DNA of 64,000 bases from Bremerella sp. P1. Lineage in GTDB: Bacteria > Planctomycetota > Planctomycetia > Pirellulales > Pirellulaceae. Where the stretch lies: positions 4,985,814 through 5,049,813 of the forward strand of contig NZ_CP118164.1 of NCBI RefSeq assembly GCF_028748185.1. Reading direction: 5' to 3'. Made by a program: the position numbers and the translations under genes. Position 1 is the stretch's first letter. The number at the start of each line of letters is the position of its first letter. The notes beneath the pieces are model-generated. The model worked only from the letters and a program-made list of their open reading frames with translations, was not told the DNA's origin and made no database searches. This document shows positions 34,854-43,900 of the stretch, piece by piece.

Positions 34854-36452
34854 CTAACTTACTCCCATTAAGAGGCCAAAGCCCCCCAACGTGAGGCAGA
34901 TACCCAGGAGCATTCCGAGCAAAGGAACGCTCGACTTTTCCGTGTCGGAAAATGCCAGGACGATGGCCATTCCGGGTATCAAGCTTCGTAGGCCAACTTC
35001 CAGGCTTTCCAGAAAAGCGAGGGCGATCAACCAGAGGTAACCGCCTGCGATCATTAAACTGCCAAGTGCCAGTAACATGACACCAAACATTTGCAGATTC
35101 CAGTCAGCGGTGGTGAATTCACGTTCCTCAACGACTTGCAGTGGGGTGAAGTCAGAACTAGGCGTGTACGTCTGAGATTGGAATTCTTCGTCGGAAACCG
35201 GCGCTGGATTGGAACCGTTGTTAGGCAATGAGTTTTTTGTGTCGTCGGTTAGGGGAGTGCCAGCCGTCGAAGTTGGTGACGTCGTGCCCATATTGTTGGT
35301 TGCCTGGGGGGAACCAGGAGGTGTGGCGGAATCATCCGGTGTCGCCGAGCCGAAACCATTGGAACGACTGGGGACCGAGGCAACATCAAAAAGTGGGCGA
35401 TCGGAAGTGTCTGGTTGGGGATTCGAGTTGTCACTAATCGTCGAAGAGGGAAGTCCCACTTTGCCTGAACTGCCAGAAGACGGACTTTGAACCGAACTAA
35501 ACGAGCTATGATCCTCAGTGATCTCGGCCGGTTGGCTTACACTGCCAAAGCCACTGGAAGGGAGTTTAACGTTTGAGGAAGAATCGACTTCGGGTGAAGG
35601 GGAAGTCGCTCCAAAACCGGACGGTGGCAGCTTTACGTTTGACCCGGAATCGGTTGATGTGGTGCTTCCAAAACCACCAGGAGGCAGCTTGGTTGTTTCT
35701 GGGGTGGCACCAAAGCCCCCTGGCGGAAGCTTCACGGAATCGCTGTCACTGCCAAATCCGTTGTCTGGAAGGTTCACCTGAGTTTGTGTTGGTGGCGACT
35801 TGACCGGGCTAGGCATAGGAGATGACGGAACCGGCGGATGATCGCGATAAGGTGGTACTTCGCTTGTTTGAGGCTCCGCATCCAGTAGGTCAGCCCGTAC
35901 TGGCGGGATTAACGCGGCTTTCCCGATGGCTTGATGGGCGTCAGCAAGAAACTGCCGATCGGCCACGGAAAGATCGTAGAACTGAATCCGATGGTAGCGG
36001 GCCCCTTCACGCAAGATGATGGTGCCTTGAACCATGCGGACAAACTGAGCTTCGACCGCGACACCTTCCCGAGAACGCCAAATACGTTTGGCCTTCAAAC
36101 GCACCGGGTCGGCTTCATTGTCGTTGGCGCCTCGCTCATCCTCTGAGACGGCCTCGTCGATCTCGCGCTGCAGTTCGGCGTCGGACAGCGTCGGCATCGA
36201 GTCCTGTAGTCCCTGGATATATCCGCGATCTTTGGGAGATAGTCGTTCCAGAGGAACAGTAAATCGATTGCCATTAACGTCCAGAATTACCGCTTTGCCA
36301 TCCTGGACGACTTCGACCAGTTCGGCTTCGACCTCTTTCCCCTCCAGCGTAGTCCACGTACGCGCGTACGCGGTCGAGATGAGGCATAGCCCCGCGCAGA
36401 CCGTGATTAAGGCCCAGCTAGACCGCCAGAAGTCGGTTGATCGCCTGAACAT
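34854..36452 (-). CDS. SHD1-domain membrane protein with LPxxGFG repeats
   Basis: The product has 532 residues from ATG 36452, chosen because a signal peptide (SSWALITVCAGLCLISTAYA) then begins properly; an ATG at 36497 would add 15 residues. Two SHD1-like domains (about 32-82 and 125-175) have the same order as the neighbouring protein. Residues 227-303 contain five copies of (V/K)xLPxxGFG (227-234, 241-248, 255-262, 274-281, 296-303), followed by a Ser/Thr/Pro-rich disordered region. The C-terminus has three TM segments (about 450-532) including GVMLLALGSLMIAGGYLWLIAL and LGMLLGICLTLGGFGLL. It lies back-to-back with MoxR. No function is known. Confidence 0.78.
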   Translation of the reverse strand: MFRRSTDFWRSSWALITVCAGLCLISTAYARTWTTLEGKEVEAELVEVVQDGKAVILDVNGNRFTVPLERLSPKDRGYIQGLQDSMPTLSDAELQREIDEAVSEDERGANDNEADPVRLKAKRIWRSREGVAVEAQFVRMVQGTIILREGARYHRIQFYDLSVADRQFLADAHQAIGKAALIPPVRADLLDAEPQTSEVPPYRDHPPVPSSPMPSPVKSPPTQTQVNLPDNGFGSDSDSVKLPPGGFGATPETTKLPPGGFGSTTSTDSGSNVKLPPSGFGATSPSPEVDSSSNVKLPSSGFGSVSQPAEITEDHSSFSSVQSPSSGSSGKVGLPSSTISDNSNPQPDTSDRPLFDVASVPSRSNGFGSATPDDSATPPGSPQATNNMGTTSPTSTAGTPLTDDTKNSLPNNGSNPAPVSDEEFQSQTYTPSSDFTPLQVVEEREFTTADWNLQMFGVMLLALGSLMIAGGYLWLIALAFLESLEVGLRSLIPGMAIVLAFSDTEKSSVPLLGMLLGICLTLGGFGLLMGVS

Positions 36453-36722
36453 AGGAGTCTCGTTAATGCTGGCCAAGGGTGCGAATGCCGCGCACATTCC
36501 CCCTTGATATCATTCGTTATACCATCGTTCCGATAGCTATGACGAAATTGCGTGGGAAACGGATTTCATTGCACCTCTGTAGAGGTATTCGATCATATTC
36601 TTCGTGGTGCCTGCACGTCAATTGGAAAATTCCGATCTTAACGCGGGCATTTCACCCAAATCTTTAGATAATAACGATATTCGCGAATCGTCCCCCGCAA
36701 CTTGCCCCAGAAATCAACTTCT
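36453..36722. other. Divergent promoter region of SHD1 and MoxR genes
   Basis: This 270-bp gap must carry promoters for both directions. I see no clean -35/-10 pair, operator or small gene in it. Confidence 0.4.
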
Positions 36723-37673
36723 ATGGATGTCGCCTCAACGGTCAAGAAAATTTTAGGGAATGTTGAAAAAGTCATTCTCGGGAAACGACAGCAAATTGTC
36801 TTTTCGCTCGTAGCTTGGTTGTCGGAAGGGCATGTCTTGATGGAAGACGTCCCTGGGGTCGCGAAAACGATGCTAGCGAGGGCATTGGCGAAAAGTGTTG
36901 GTTGCACGCTCAAGCGGGTTCAGTGTACGCCGGACCTTCTCCCCAGCGATGTCACCGGGACGTCGATCTTCAATCAGAAGACCTCGGAATTCGAGTTTCG
37001 CCCTGGCCCTGTCTTTACCAACATCCTCTTGGCCGACGAAATCAACCGCACAACTCCCCGTACCCAGGCCGCTTTGCTGGAAGCCATGGCTGAGTCGCGG
37101 GTCACCATTGATGGTGAGACGCATTCGCTCGATCCGCCGTTCCTTGTTTTGGCCACACAAAATCCAATCGACCACGAAGGAACCTTCCCGCTGCCCGAGG
37201 CCCAACTCGATCGGTTTCTGATGAAGTTCAGTCTGGGCTATCCGAATCTCGAAGACGAGCTCAAGATGCTCACCGCTTCCCGCAAGCAGCATCCGCTTGA
37301 AACCATTGAAGCGGTGGTCAGCAAAGAGGAGCTGCGAGCCTGCCAGAAGGCCAGTCGCAGCGTTAAATTGCACGAGAAGGTTCAGCGTTACATCGTCGAA
37401 CTTGTCCACGCGACACGGCGACATGACCAGCTTTTGCTAGGGGCAAGTCCGCGAGCATCGCTCGCTCTGTTTCGTACCAGCCAGTCGTTGGCCGCGATCT
37501 TGGGCCGCAACTATGTCCTGCCTGACGACGTCAAACGGGTTCTCACGCCGGTGATGGCCCATCGCCTGATCCTGCGGCCGGAAAGCCGGCTCCGCAAAGT
37601 CACCACCCAGGATGTGCTGGACGATATCCTGCAGGAAGTCCCAGTTCCAATGCTCGACGAGGCAACCGTGTGA
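36723..37673 (+). CDS. MoxR-family AAA+ ATPase
   Basis: The product has 316 residues from ATG 36723 (a TTG 21 nt upstream is a weaker start). GHVLMEDVPGVAKTM contains the Walker A variant (K48-T49), NILLADEINR is Walker B, and the sensor region includes LATQNPIDHEGTFPLPEAQLDRF (cited in part as PIDHEGTFPLPEA). MoxR ATPases act as chaperones that insert or mature partner proteins with von-Willebrand-like domains. Its stop TGA overlaps the DUF58 start, a standard MoxR-DUF58 operon with a DUF4129 protein third. Confidence 0.95.
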   Translation: MDVASTVKKILGNVEKVILGKRQQIVFSLVAWLSEGHVLMEDVPGVAKTMLARALAKSVGCTLKRVQCTPDLLPSDVTGTSIFNQKTSEFEFRPGPVFTNILLADEINRTTPRTQAALLEAMAESRVTIDGETHSLDPPFLVLATQNPIDHEGTFPLPEAQLDRFLMKFSLGYPNLEDELKMLTASRKQHPLETIEAVVSKEELRACQKASRSVKLHEKVQRYIVELVHATRRHDQLLLGASPRASLALFRTSQSLAAILGRNYVLPDDVKRVLTPVMAHRLILRPESRLRKVTTQDVLDDILQEVPVPMLDEATV

Positions 37674-38986
37674 TGCGTTGGGTCTTGGGAGCCGCGATCC
37701 TGCTTGCTCTTTCCTTTGCGTTTGGCTTGGGACTGATGACTTATGCCATGTACGCATTGGTGGCGGTCATCCTCGGTTCGAGAGTTCTGGTTCGCTATTG
37801 GCTACGTCACCTTTCGGCGACTCGGCATGTCAGCCACGTTGATGCGGAAGAAGGAGACACCATCACGGTTGCCCTGACCATTCGGTATTCCGGGGCGATC
37901 CCCATGCCGTGGGTTCTGGTTGAAGATCTACTGCCTCGGCATGCCGTGATCACACGTCCTCCCGCACTGGAAGTGGACGGAAAGCGGATCTTCCTGGCGA
38001 TGCTGTGGCCGCGAGCGACCAAATTGCTTTCCTACCGAATTCACTGCAATCGGCGTGGATACTATCAGATTGGTCCCGCCGTGCTGGAAACGGGGGATGT
38101 TTTCGGGCTCTACAAACAATTCAAGATGATTGCTGAGCCGGAATTTATCACTGTCGAGCCAGCAATCATTCCGCTCGATGGTTTCGATCTTGTGTCAAAA
38201 CGTCCACTGGGCGAGATCAAGATGCAGTCGCGGTTATTCGAAGATCCCTCGCGAATCGCCGGGATACGCCGCTACCAGTTGGGAGATCCCCTCAACCGCA
38301 TTCATTGGGCCTCGACGGCTCGAACGGGCCAGCTGCATAGCAAACAGTACGAAGCAACCTGTATTGCCGGTGTGAGCATTATTCTCGACTTGCACCCAGA
38401 TAGCTTCCCTGTGAAGGACGAGCCAATTCGAAGTGAACTAGCTATCAAGTGCGCGGTGGCAATCGCTAATTCCGTTCATCTTATGGATCAGCAAGTCGGT
38501 ATCTTCACCAATTCCGTCGATGCAGCTCAGCGGATGAAATACGAAGGTTGGGACTTCGATGCCCGTACGCGCGATGCGGCCAGGAAGAGTGCAGGGCGTA
38601 TCGATCGCGACCCTCGCTTGAGTCCCCAAAAAGTGCGAACCAAACGCGGAGCCCATCAGTTTCAGCAGATTCGGCATATGATGGCCAGAAGTGAAAAGAA
38701 CGAAGGTCTGACCTTGCCCTCGCTGCTGCTGGAAATTGAGAGCGATCTGCCGCGCGATGCGACGGTCGTCCCGATCCTCAGCAAAGTCACGCCTGAGGTC
38801 GCCATGGCACTGGGGAACCTGGTTCGAGGAGGCTACGCCGTTGCGCCGATCGTCAATTGTTGGGATGAATACGAATTTGCCCAAGCCGCTGGCATGCTGC
38901 TGGCCGAACGCATGGTGGCCAAACAGCTCAAGTCATTGGAAACCATTAGTCAGATTTGCCAGGAACAGGCCTACCCTTTGTTTTGA
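37673..38986 (+). CDS. DUF58-domain membrane protein
   Basis: The product has 437 residues from ATG 37673, overlapping the MoxR stop (TGATG); GTG 37670 is the alternative. Two N-terminal TM segments (about 3-22 and 24-42) are followed by a beta-sandwich and the DUF58 block with RPLGEIKMQSRLFEDPSRIAGIRRYQ in part (GIRRYQLGDPLNRIHWASTARTGQL in part, with the signature R-x-Y-x-x-G-D-x-x-R-x-I-x-W). DUF58 proteins are the usual MoxR partners and resemble vWA proteins. It probably carries out a MoxR-dependent cell-surface or envelope function. Confidence 0.93.
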   Translation: MRWVLGAAILLALSFAFGLGLMTYAMYALVAVILGSRVLVRYWLRHLSATRHVSHVDAEEGDTITVALTIRYSGAIPMPWVLVEDLLPRHAVITRPPALEVDGKRIFLAMLWPRATKLLSYRIHCNRRGYYQIGPAVLETGDVFGLYKQFKMIAEPEFITVEPAIIPLDGFDLVSKRPLGEIKMQSRLFEDPSRIAGIRRYQLGDPLNRIHWASTARTGQLHSKQYEATCIAGVSIILDLHPDSFPVKDEPIRSELAIKCAVAIANSVHLMDQQVGIFTNSVDAAQRMKYEGWDFDARTRDAARKSAGRIDRDPRLSPQKVRTKRGAHQFQQIRHMMARSEKNEGLTLPSLLLEIESDLPRDATVVPILSKVTPEVAMALGNLVRGGYAVAPIVNCWDEYEFAQAAGMLLAERMVAKQLKSLETISQICQEQAYPLF

Positions 38987-39013
38987 ACATTTCAAACTGA
39001 AAACGAATTAACG

Positions 39014-40906
39014 ATGCGTCCCCGACTTACCGAACTCGACTATGCCATCATCGCCGTTGCCCCGGCGCTGATCATGGTATTGGTAGGTAGTTTGGTGCTG
39101 TTTTCGGTGGGGATTTTCTACGATGGACCGCACGCCTGGCGGCTCAATTTCATCATGTGCATGTTCGTAATGGGGATCGTAGCGAATGCTCGAGTCGGGA
39201 TCGAAGAAGGTGGCGTACGGGCCACTATGCTCGGCGGAATCCTTGGGGTTTGTGTCCTGGCTGCGGTGATGCGTTTCGTGCCTGAGGCGGTCATTCTTAC
39301 GGCTGTCCTGCTGGGAATCGTGTGGTGGTTGAGTACCCGCTTAGTGTACGACTGTACTGTGATGGCAGGTTCCGTCGATGCCTCCAAGAAAGGGTTGATG
39401 CAGTGGATCCGCCGAGAAGAACCAGAAGAAGTTTCCTCCAAGCAGGATCCTCCGCCAGTTGAACAAGAGCACGGCGTTACCGGTCAATCCGAGGAAGAGT
39501 CACAGCAGCCGAAATCGTTCCTGGAAAAGCTCGATGCGTGGGTAAACCCCACCAATACAAAGTTTGCTCCAGGGGCGTGGGTTGTTTACTTCTCGCTGGC
39601 AGCCCTTCCTGTATTTGGCTTCGGGCAGGCTTTCGCCGGCAGTCAGGCTGCCGACATAAAGTGGTACCTATTTACACTGCTGGTCGCGTATGTCTTCGCC
39701 ACGCTGTGCTTGCTAGTAACGACAAGCTTTCTGGGGCTTCGGCGGTATCTACAGACGCGGGGCTTGGTGATGCCGTTGAGCATGACCAGCACATGGCTTG
39801 GGGTTGGGTTTGGTGTCGTGGCACTTGTGCTGATCGCGGTGTCCATTTTGCCGAGGCCCAATGCCGAATACGAATTGGCTGAGTTGCCTTTCTATCAGGA
39901 TGAACAAGAGCGTAGGGCATCGCAGGTTGCCGTGAACAAAGACGGCACCAACGACAACCGGGAAGACCGGTCGCAGACGACCGACAATCAGGAAAGAACG
40001 GACGAAAACTCGCAAAAGTCGAACGAAACACGCGAAGACGGAAAAGACCCCAGCGACCAGAACGATCCTAACGCCGAGAAAAAGAAGCCGGGCGAGTCTA
40101 AGGAGAAGGATCAGCAGCAAAGCAAGAACTCCGACACCAATGACAAGAGCCAGAGTGACGGCAAGCAGGAGTCACAGTCGCAGAAGAAGTCTTCCGATCA
40201 GTCGAAGTCGCAGCAAGGCGAATCGGAACAACAAAAAGGTGATCAGACTTCTGAGAAGTCGGACCAATCAGAGCAAGAGCAACAGCAGGGTGATGCCCAG
40301 CAAAGCGAATCGGAAGACAAGCGTTCCGAAGAGAAGTCATCGGAAGAAGCATCGCAAGAGCAGTCAAGTCAACCGCCGCCTGAGCCGTCAGGCTCCTCTT
40401 TTTCCAACCCGCTTTCCTCACTGGGAGATTGGTTGAAACTGCTGGTCTATGCGGCGGTGATTGGCGTTATTGCCTTCTTTGTTTGGAAGTTCTGGGACGA
40501 TATCGTCAAAGCTTGGAAAGAATTCTGGGCAAGCCTCTTCGGCGGGAAGAAGGAGGACGCGTCTGAGGAAGTGGCCGTGCCTGAGCCGGTTAAGAACCCG
40601 CGTCTTGCGTTCTCGGCGTTTGGCAATCCATTTCAGGACCCGAGTTGGAAGGGTAAGCCACTGGAAGAGTGGATTCGATATTCCTTCGCCGCGTTAGAGG
40701 CCTGGGCCGCAGAGCAGGGGAGTCAGCGTCGCGAAGAGCAAACGCCTGGGGAGTTCGCCATCATGCTTGAAAAAGAGCACGACGAATTGGCGAGTACGGT
40801 CCGGCCAACGGCCGAGTTGTACGGCCAGGTAGCCTACGGCAGCGGTCAGGCCCCTAGGGAAACACTCGAAATTCTGCGAAAACTGTGGGAACGATTGAGA
40901 GGTTGA
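39014..40906 (+). CDS. DUF4129-type membrane protein with long charged disordered loop
   Basis: The product has 630 residues. TMs lie at about 10-35, 45-58, 72-88, 92-108, 188-208, 218-240 and 260-280. Residues 296-460 are a Glu/Asp/Lys/Gln/Ser-rich stretch with no hydrophobic core. A TM follows at about 475-492, and a soluble C-terminal domain (about 540-627) has FSAFGNPFQDPSWKGKPLEEWIRYSF (read in pieces), typical of DUF4129. In related operons this third protein carries a transglutaminase-like domain, which I do not see here. It is the last gene of the MoxR-DUF58 operon. Confidence 0.82.
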   Translation: MRPRLTELDYAIIAVAPALIMVLVGSLVLFSVGIFYDGPHAWRLNFIMCMFVMGIVANARVGIEEGGVRATMLGGILGVCVLAAVMRFVPEAVILTAVLLGIVWWLSTRLVYDCTVMAGSVDASKKGLMQWIRREEPEEVSSKQDPPPVEQEHGVTGQSEEESQQPKSFLEKLDAWVNPTNTKFAPGAWVVYFSLAALPVFGFGQAFAGSQAADIKWYLFTLLVAYVFATLCLLVTTSFLGLRRYLQTRGLVMPLSMTSTWLGVGFGVVALVLIAVSILPRPNAEYELAELPFYQDEQERRASQVAVNKDGTNDNREDRSQTTDNQERTDENSQKSNETREDGKDPSDQNDPNAEKKKPGESKEKDQQQSKNSDTNDKSQSDGKQESQSQKKSSDQSKSQQGESEQQKGDQTSEKSDQSEQEQQQGDAQQSESEDKRSEEKSSEEASQEQSSQPPPEPSGSSFSNPLSSLGDWLKLLVYAAVIGVIAFFVWKFWDDIVKAWKEFWASLFGGKKEDASEEVAVPEPVKNPRLAFSAFGNPFQDPSWKGKPLEEWIRYSFAALEAWAAEQGSQRREEQTPGEFAIMLEKEHDELASTVRPTAELYGQVAYGSGQAPRETLEILRKLWERLRG

Positions 40907-40979
40907 GAGTGAATTGGTCGAGCTTAGGCCGCCTCTCTTCCACGGGAAACGAAACACTTCAGACTGAAACGCTCCCCCA

Positions 40980-41630
40980 ATGATCCAAGACCTCAAAGAG
41001 CGGAAAGCCCAGGCCCGCCGAGTCGTCCGGCAGTTGAAGAAGGATTACGCCGGTGCCGAGTGCGCGTTGAACTACGAAACCCCATTTCAGCTGTTGATCG
41101 CCACGATTCTTTCCGCCCAGTGTACTGACGTGCGGGTTAATATCGTGACGAAGGAGTTGTTCGCTAAGTATCCCGACGCGGACTCCATGTCGCGGGCACC
41201 AGTGAAGACTTTGGAGAATCTGGTGAAGACAACCGGATTCTTTCGGAACAAGGCCAAGAACATTCATGCCGCATCTCGCGCCCTAGCCGACGATTTCGAT
41301 GGCGAGGTCCCCAAGGACTTAGAAACCTTGGTCGCCTTACCAGGCGTAGGTCGCAAGACGGCCAACGTCGTGCTGGGGACCGCCTACGGAATCCCTTCTG
41401 GGATTGTCGTTGATACCCACGTCGGTCGGCTGACCAAACGGATGGGGCTGACCGACAAAGGCGACGCGGTCAAAATCGAACGCGAATTGATGGAGGTCGT
41501 TCCAAAAAAAGAGTGGATCGACTTTTCTCATCGATTGATCCACCACGGCCGGGCCGTCTGTGCAGCCCGAAAGCCGAAGTGTGAATCATGTCATTTTCTG
41601 AAGTTCTGCCCTCAAGTTGGTGTCGCATGA
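40980..41630 (+). CDS. nth: Endonuclease III
   Basis: The product is a 216-residue DNA glycosylase/AP lyase of base-excision repair, removing oxidised pyrimidines. The helix-hairpin-helix has PGVGRKTAN with catalytic K126; the catalytic Asp is D145 in VVDTHVGR. The [4Fe-4S] ligands are C194, C201, C204 and C210 (spacing 6-2-5). The ILSAQCTD block near 44-50 is typical. It follows the MoxR operon by 73 bp, probably as a separate unit. Confidence 0.97.
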   Translation: MIQDLKERKAQARRVVRQLKKDYAGAECALNYETPFQLLIATILSAQCTDVRVNIVTKELFAKYPDADSMSRAPVKTLENLVKTTGFFRNKAKNIHAASRALADDFDGEVPKDLETLVALPGVGRKTANVVLGTAYGIPSGIVVDTHVGRLTKRMGLTDKGDAVKIERELMEVVPKKEWIDFSHRLIHHGRAVCAARKPKCESCHFLKFCPQVGVA

Positions 41631-41643
41631 TTCCGCAAAAAAT

Positions 41644-41669
41644 AAATTGACCCATGGGCGCCAATTTTT
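41644..41669 (+). terminator. Possible terminator after nth
   Basis: AAATTG (41644-41649) can pair with CAATTT (41662-41667) around a 12-nt loop containing CCCATGGG, followed by a short T-run. The stem is only 6 bp, so this is weak. Confidence 0.3.
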
Positions 41670-41740
41670 CGCGTTTGGTAACAAAGGTAGATACCCATGT
41701 CTGAAAAATCCGTGGTCGATCATCTTGTGGAGCCCATGCC

Positions 41741-43183
41741 ATGGAAAAGAATAAGCGGATCGTCAACTTCGGAAGAAATATCGACTTCCAAGCGGCCCAC
41801 TATTACGAGCCAAGTACCGAGGATGAGCTACTCGAAATCTTACAGCAGCATCGCTCTGGCAAGATACGCGTTGTGGCATCGAAGCATGCCTGGAGTGACG
41901 CGATTGTTTCCGCAGCTGTGATCATTAATATGCGGAACTTCAATGGGGTGACGGTCGATGATTCATTAGACCCGCCCCTGGCGATTGTGGGCGGCGGTAC
42001 ACAGATGAAAGCGGTTCTCGCGGAACTTGCCAAAGAAGGGCTGACGACACCTTCGATTGGGCTGATTACCGAGCAAACCATCGCCGGGGCTATCTCGACC
42101 GGGACACATGGCTCTGGGAAGAATAGCCTCTCGCACTATATGGAGTCTTTGCGGATCGCATGTTTCGATAGTAGTGGCAATGCTGAGATCCGAGAGGTTG
42201 ACCACGGTGAAGCGTTACAAGCTGCTCGCTGTGGCTTAGGTTGCCTGGGAGTTATCGTATCCGTCACCTTCCGTTGTGTTCCCCAGTACTGGGTCACTGA
42301 AAAGTCAACATGGTGTGCGACCCTTGAAGATGCTCTGACACTCGAGGACCAATCGCCACTTCAGCAGTTCTTTCTATTGCCACATAGTTGGAGGTTTGTC
42401 GCTCAGGAGAGGCGAGTATCGGACCTCGCGAGGTCGTCGCCAACAGCATGGCTTTATCGCTGGTATTGGTTCCTCAGTTTGGACGTTGGGTTGCATCTGG
42501 GCGTTCTTACTTCGGCACGGTGGCTGCGTAGCCGGACGATGATGCACGCCCTTTATCGATGGGTTTTGCCTGCGTCGGTGTTTTCCAAGTGGATTGTGAC
42601 CGATCGAAGCGACCGAATTCTTGTCATGGAGCACGAACTATTTCGACATCTTGAGATTGAATTGTTTGTAGGGCGGTCGAAGGTGAAAGAGGCCACGCAG
42701 TTCGTGAAGCAGGTACTTCAATTAGCCGATGGTCAGCGGGAGTCGATGGATAAACACTGGCAGGCGAGGCTTGTCGAATTAGAGATGAGTGAGGATCTAG
42801 ACTCCTTGAAGAATACCTATTGTCACCATTACCCGATCTGTTTTCGGCGGATTCTGGCGGACGATACCTTGATCTCGATGTCGGAAGGGGAAGAGCTGTG
42901 GGTCTATTCGATCAGCTTGATTACTTATGTGGAGCCTAGAGAGCCTTTTTACGGGGTCGGCAAGTTTCTTGCCCGCAGTATGGCGAAGCTATTTGGGGCA
43001 CGCCCCCATTGGGGAAAGTGGTTTCCTCTGTCCGGGGGCGAAGTCGATGAGCTCTATTCAGGCCTCGAAGATTTCAGGAATGTCGTGCATGACTTTGATC
43101 CCAATGGAGTATTTCGGAATGCTTACGTGGAAGAGGTCCTGTCTTTGCCAAGTGGAGAAGCGAATTCACTTCAGGAAAACTAG
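41741..43183 (+). CDS. FAD-dependent aldonolactone oxidase-like protein
   Basis: The product has 480 residues: FAD-binding type 4 fold at residues 15-190 (VVASKHAWSDAIV with the His that often binds FAD covalently, GAISTGTHGSG) and a D-arabinono-1,4-lactone oxidase C-terminal domain ending in HWGKWFPL and FDPNGVFRNAYVEEVL. Family members (ALO, L-gulonolactone oxidase, alditol oxidase) oxidise sugar lactones or alditols with oxygen or another acceptor. The motif is ASKHAWS rather than GSGHS, so flavin attachment and substrate are uncertain. It has no signal peptide and no metabolic neighbours. Confidence 0.88.
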   Translation: MEKNKRIVNFGRNIDFQAAHYYEPSTEDELLEILQQHRSGKIRVVASKHAWSDAIVSAAVIINMRNFNGVTVDDSLDPPLAIVGGGTQMKAVLAELAKEGLTTPSIGLITEQTIAGAISTGTHGSGKNSLSHYMESLRIACFDSSGNAEIREVDHGEALQAARCGLGCLGVIVSVTFRCVPQYWVTEKSTWCATLEDALTLEDQSPLQQFFLLPHSWRFVAQERRVSDLARSSPTAWLYRWYWFLSLDVGLHLGVLTSARWLRSRTMMHALYRWVLPASVFSKWIVTDRSDRILVMEHELFRHLEIELFVGRSKVKEATQFVKQVLQLADGQRESMDKHWQARLVELEMSEDLDSLKNTYCHHYPICFRRILADDTLISMSEGEELWVYSISLITYVEPREPFYGVGKFLARSMAKLFGARPHWGKWFPLSGGEVDELYSGLEDFRNVVHDFDPNGVFRNAYVEEVLSLPSGEANSLQEN

Positions 43184-43293
43184 TCCGTTTTAATTTCGTG
43201 AAATCCCTCCTATAATCAGCACTTCGGCATCATCCAGGACTTTTCGCCTGCGACGACTCATGACGACCGTTGCGGACAACCCAAGGCCCATCC

Positions 43294-43866
43294 ATGATTC
43301 TTTCCGGTAACGAGATTCGGACACATCTCGGCAGCAAGATCTTTATCGAGCCTTATGACGAAAGTCGTTTAAATCCCAATAGTTACAATCTGACCCTCAA
43401 CGAAGAATTGATGACGTACGAGGAACTCATCCTCGACATGCGTCAGCCCCATCGGATCCGGCGAATTACGATTCCGGACGAGGGCTACGTGCTGAATCCC
43501 AATCAGCTGTATTTGGCACGAACCAACGAGATGACCGAGACGCATGGGTTTGTGCCCATGATCGAGGGACGCAGTTCGATCGGACGACTTGGCTTGTTCG
43601 TGCATGTGACGGCTGGCTTCGGCGATGTTGGGTTCAAGGGGTTTTGGACCTTAGAGATGTTCGCCGTTCAGCCGATCCGGATCTATCCGAACGTGCCCAT
43701 TTGCCAGATCTTCTACCATGAGATCACCGGCGACATCACCGAATACGTAAGCGACAAGTATCAGAACAATCAGGGAATCCAACCTAGTTTGCTGTTCAAG
43801 GAATTGAATCCTGACGCACAGCCGCCGGATGAATCGCAACTGGCATTTCCCTTCGACAACTCCTAA
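43294..43866 (+). CDS. dcd: dCTP deaminase
   Basis: From ATG 43294 (a TTG 24 nt upstream would extend it without support) the product has 190 residues, the normal length. It deaminates dCTP to dUTP for thymidylate synthesis. EGRSSIGRLGLFVHVTAGFGDVGFKG (91-108 shown in part: EGRSSIGRLGLFVHVTAG) is the family signature and the catalytic Glu is E121 in the TLE element. It resembles the dCTP/dUTP-type bifunctional group in its FVHVTAGFGDVGF loop, so single or dual activity cannot be decided. The next gene starts 34 bp later on the same strand. Confidence 0.95.
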   Translation: MILSGNEIRTHLGSKIFIEPYDESRLNPNSYNLTLNEELMTYEELILDMRQPHRIRRITIPDEGYVLNPNQLYLARTNEMTETHGFVPMIEGRSSIGRLGLFVHVTAGFGDVGFKGFWTLEMFAVQPIRIYPNVPICQIFYHEITGDITEYVSDKYQNNQGIQPSLLFKELNPDAQPPDESQLAFPFDNS

Positions 43867-43900
43867 GCTTCACACCCCATCAACAAGCCAGAGCACTGCC

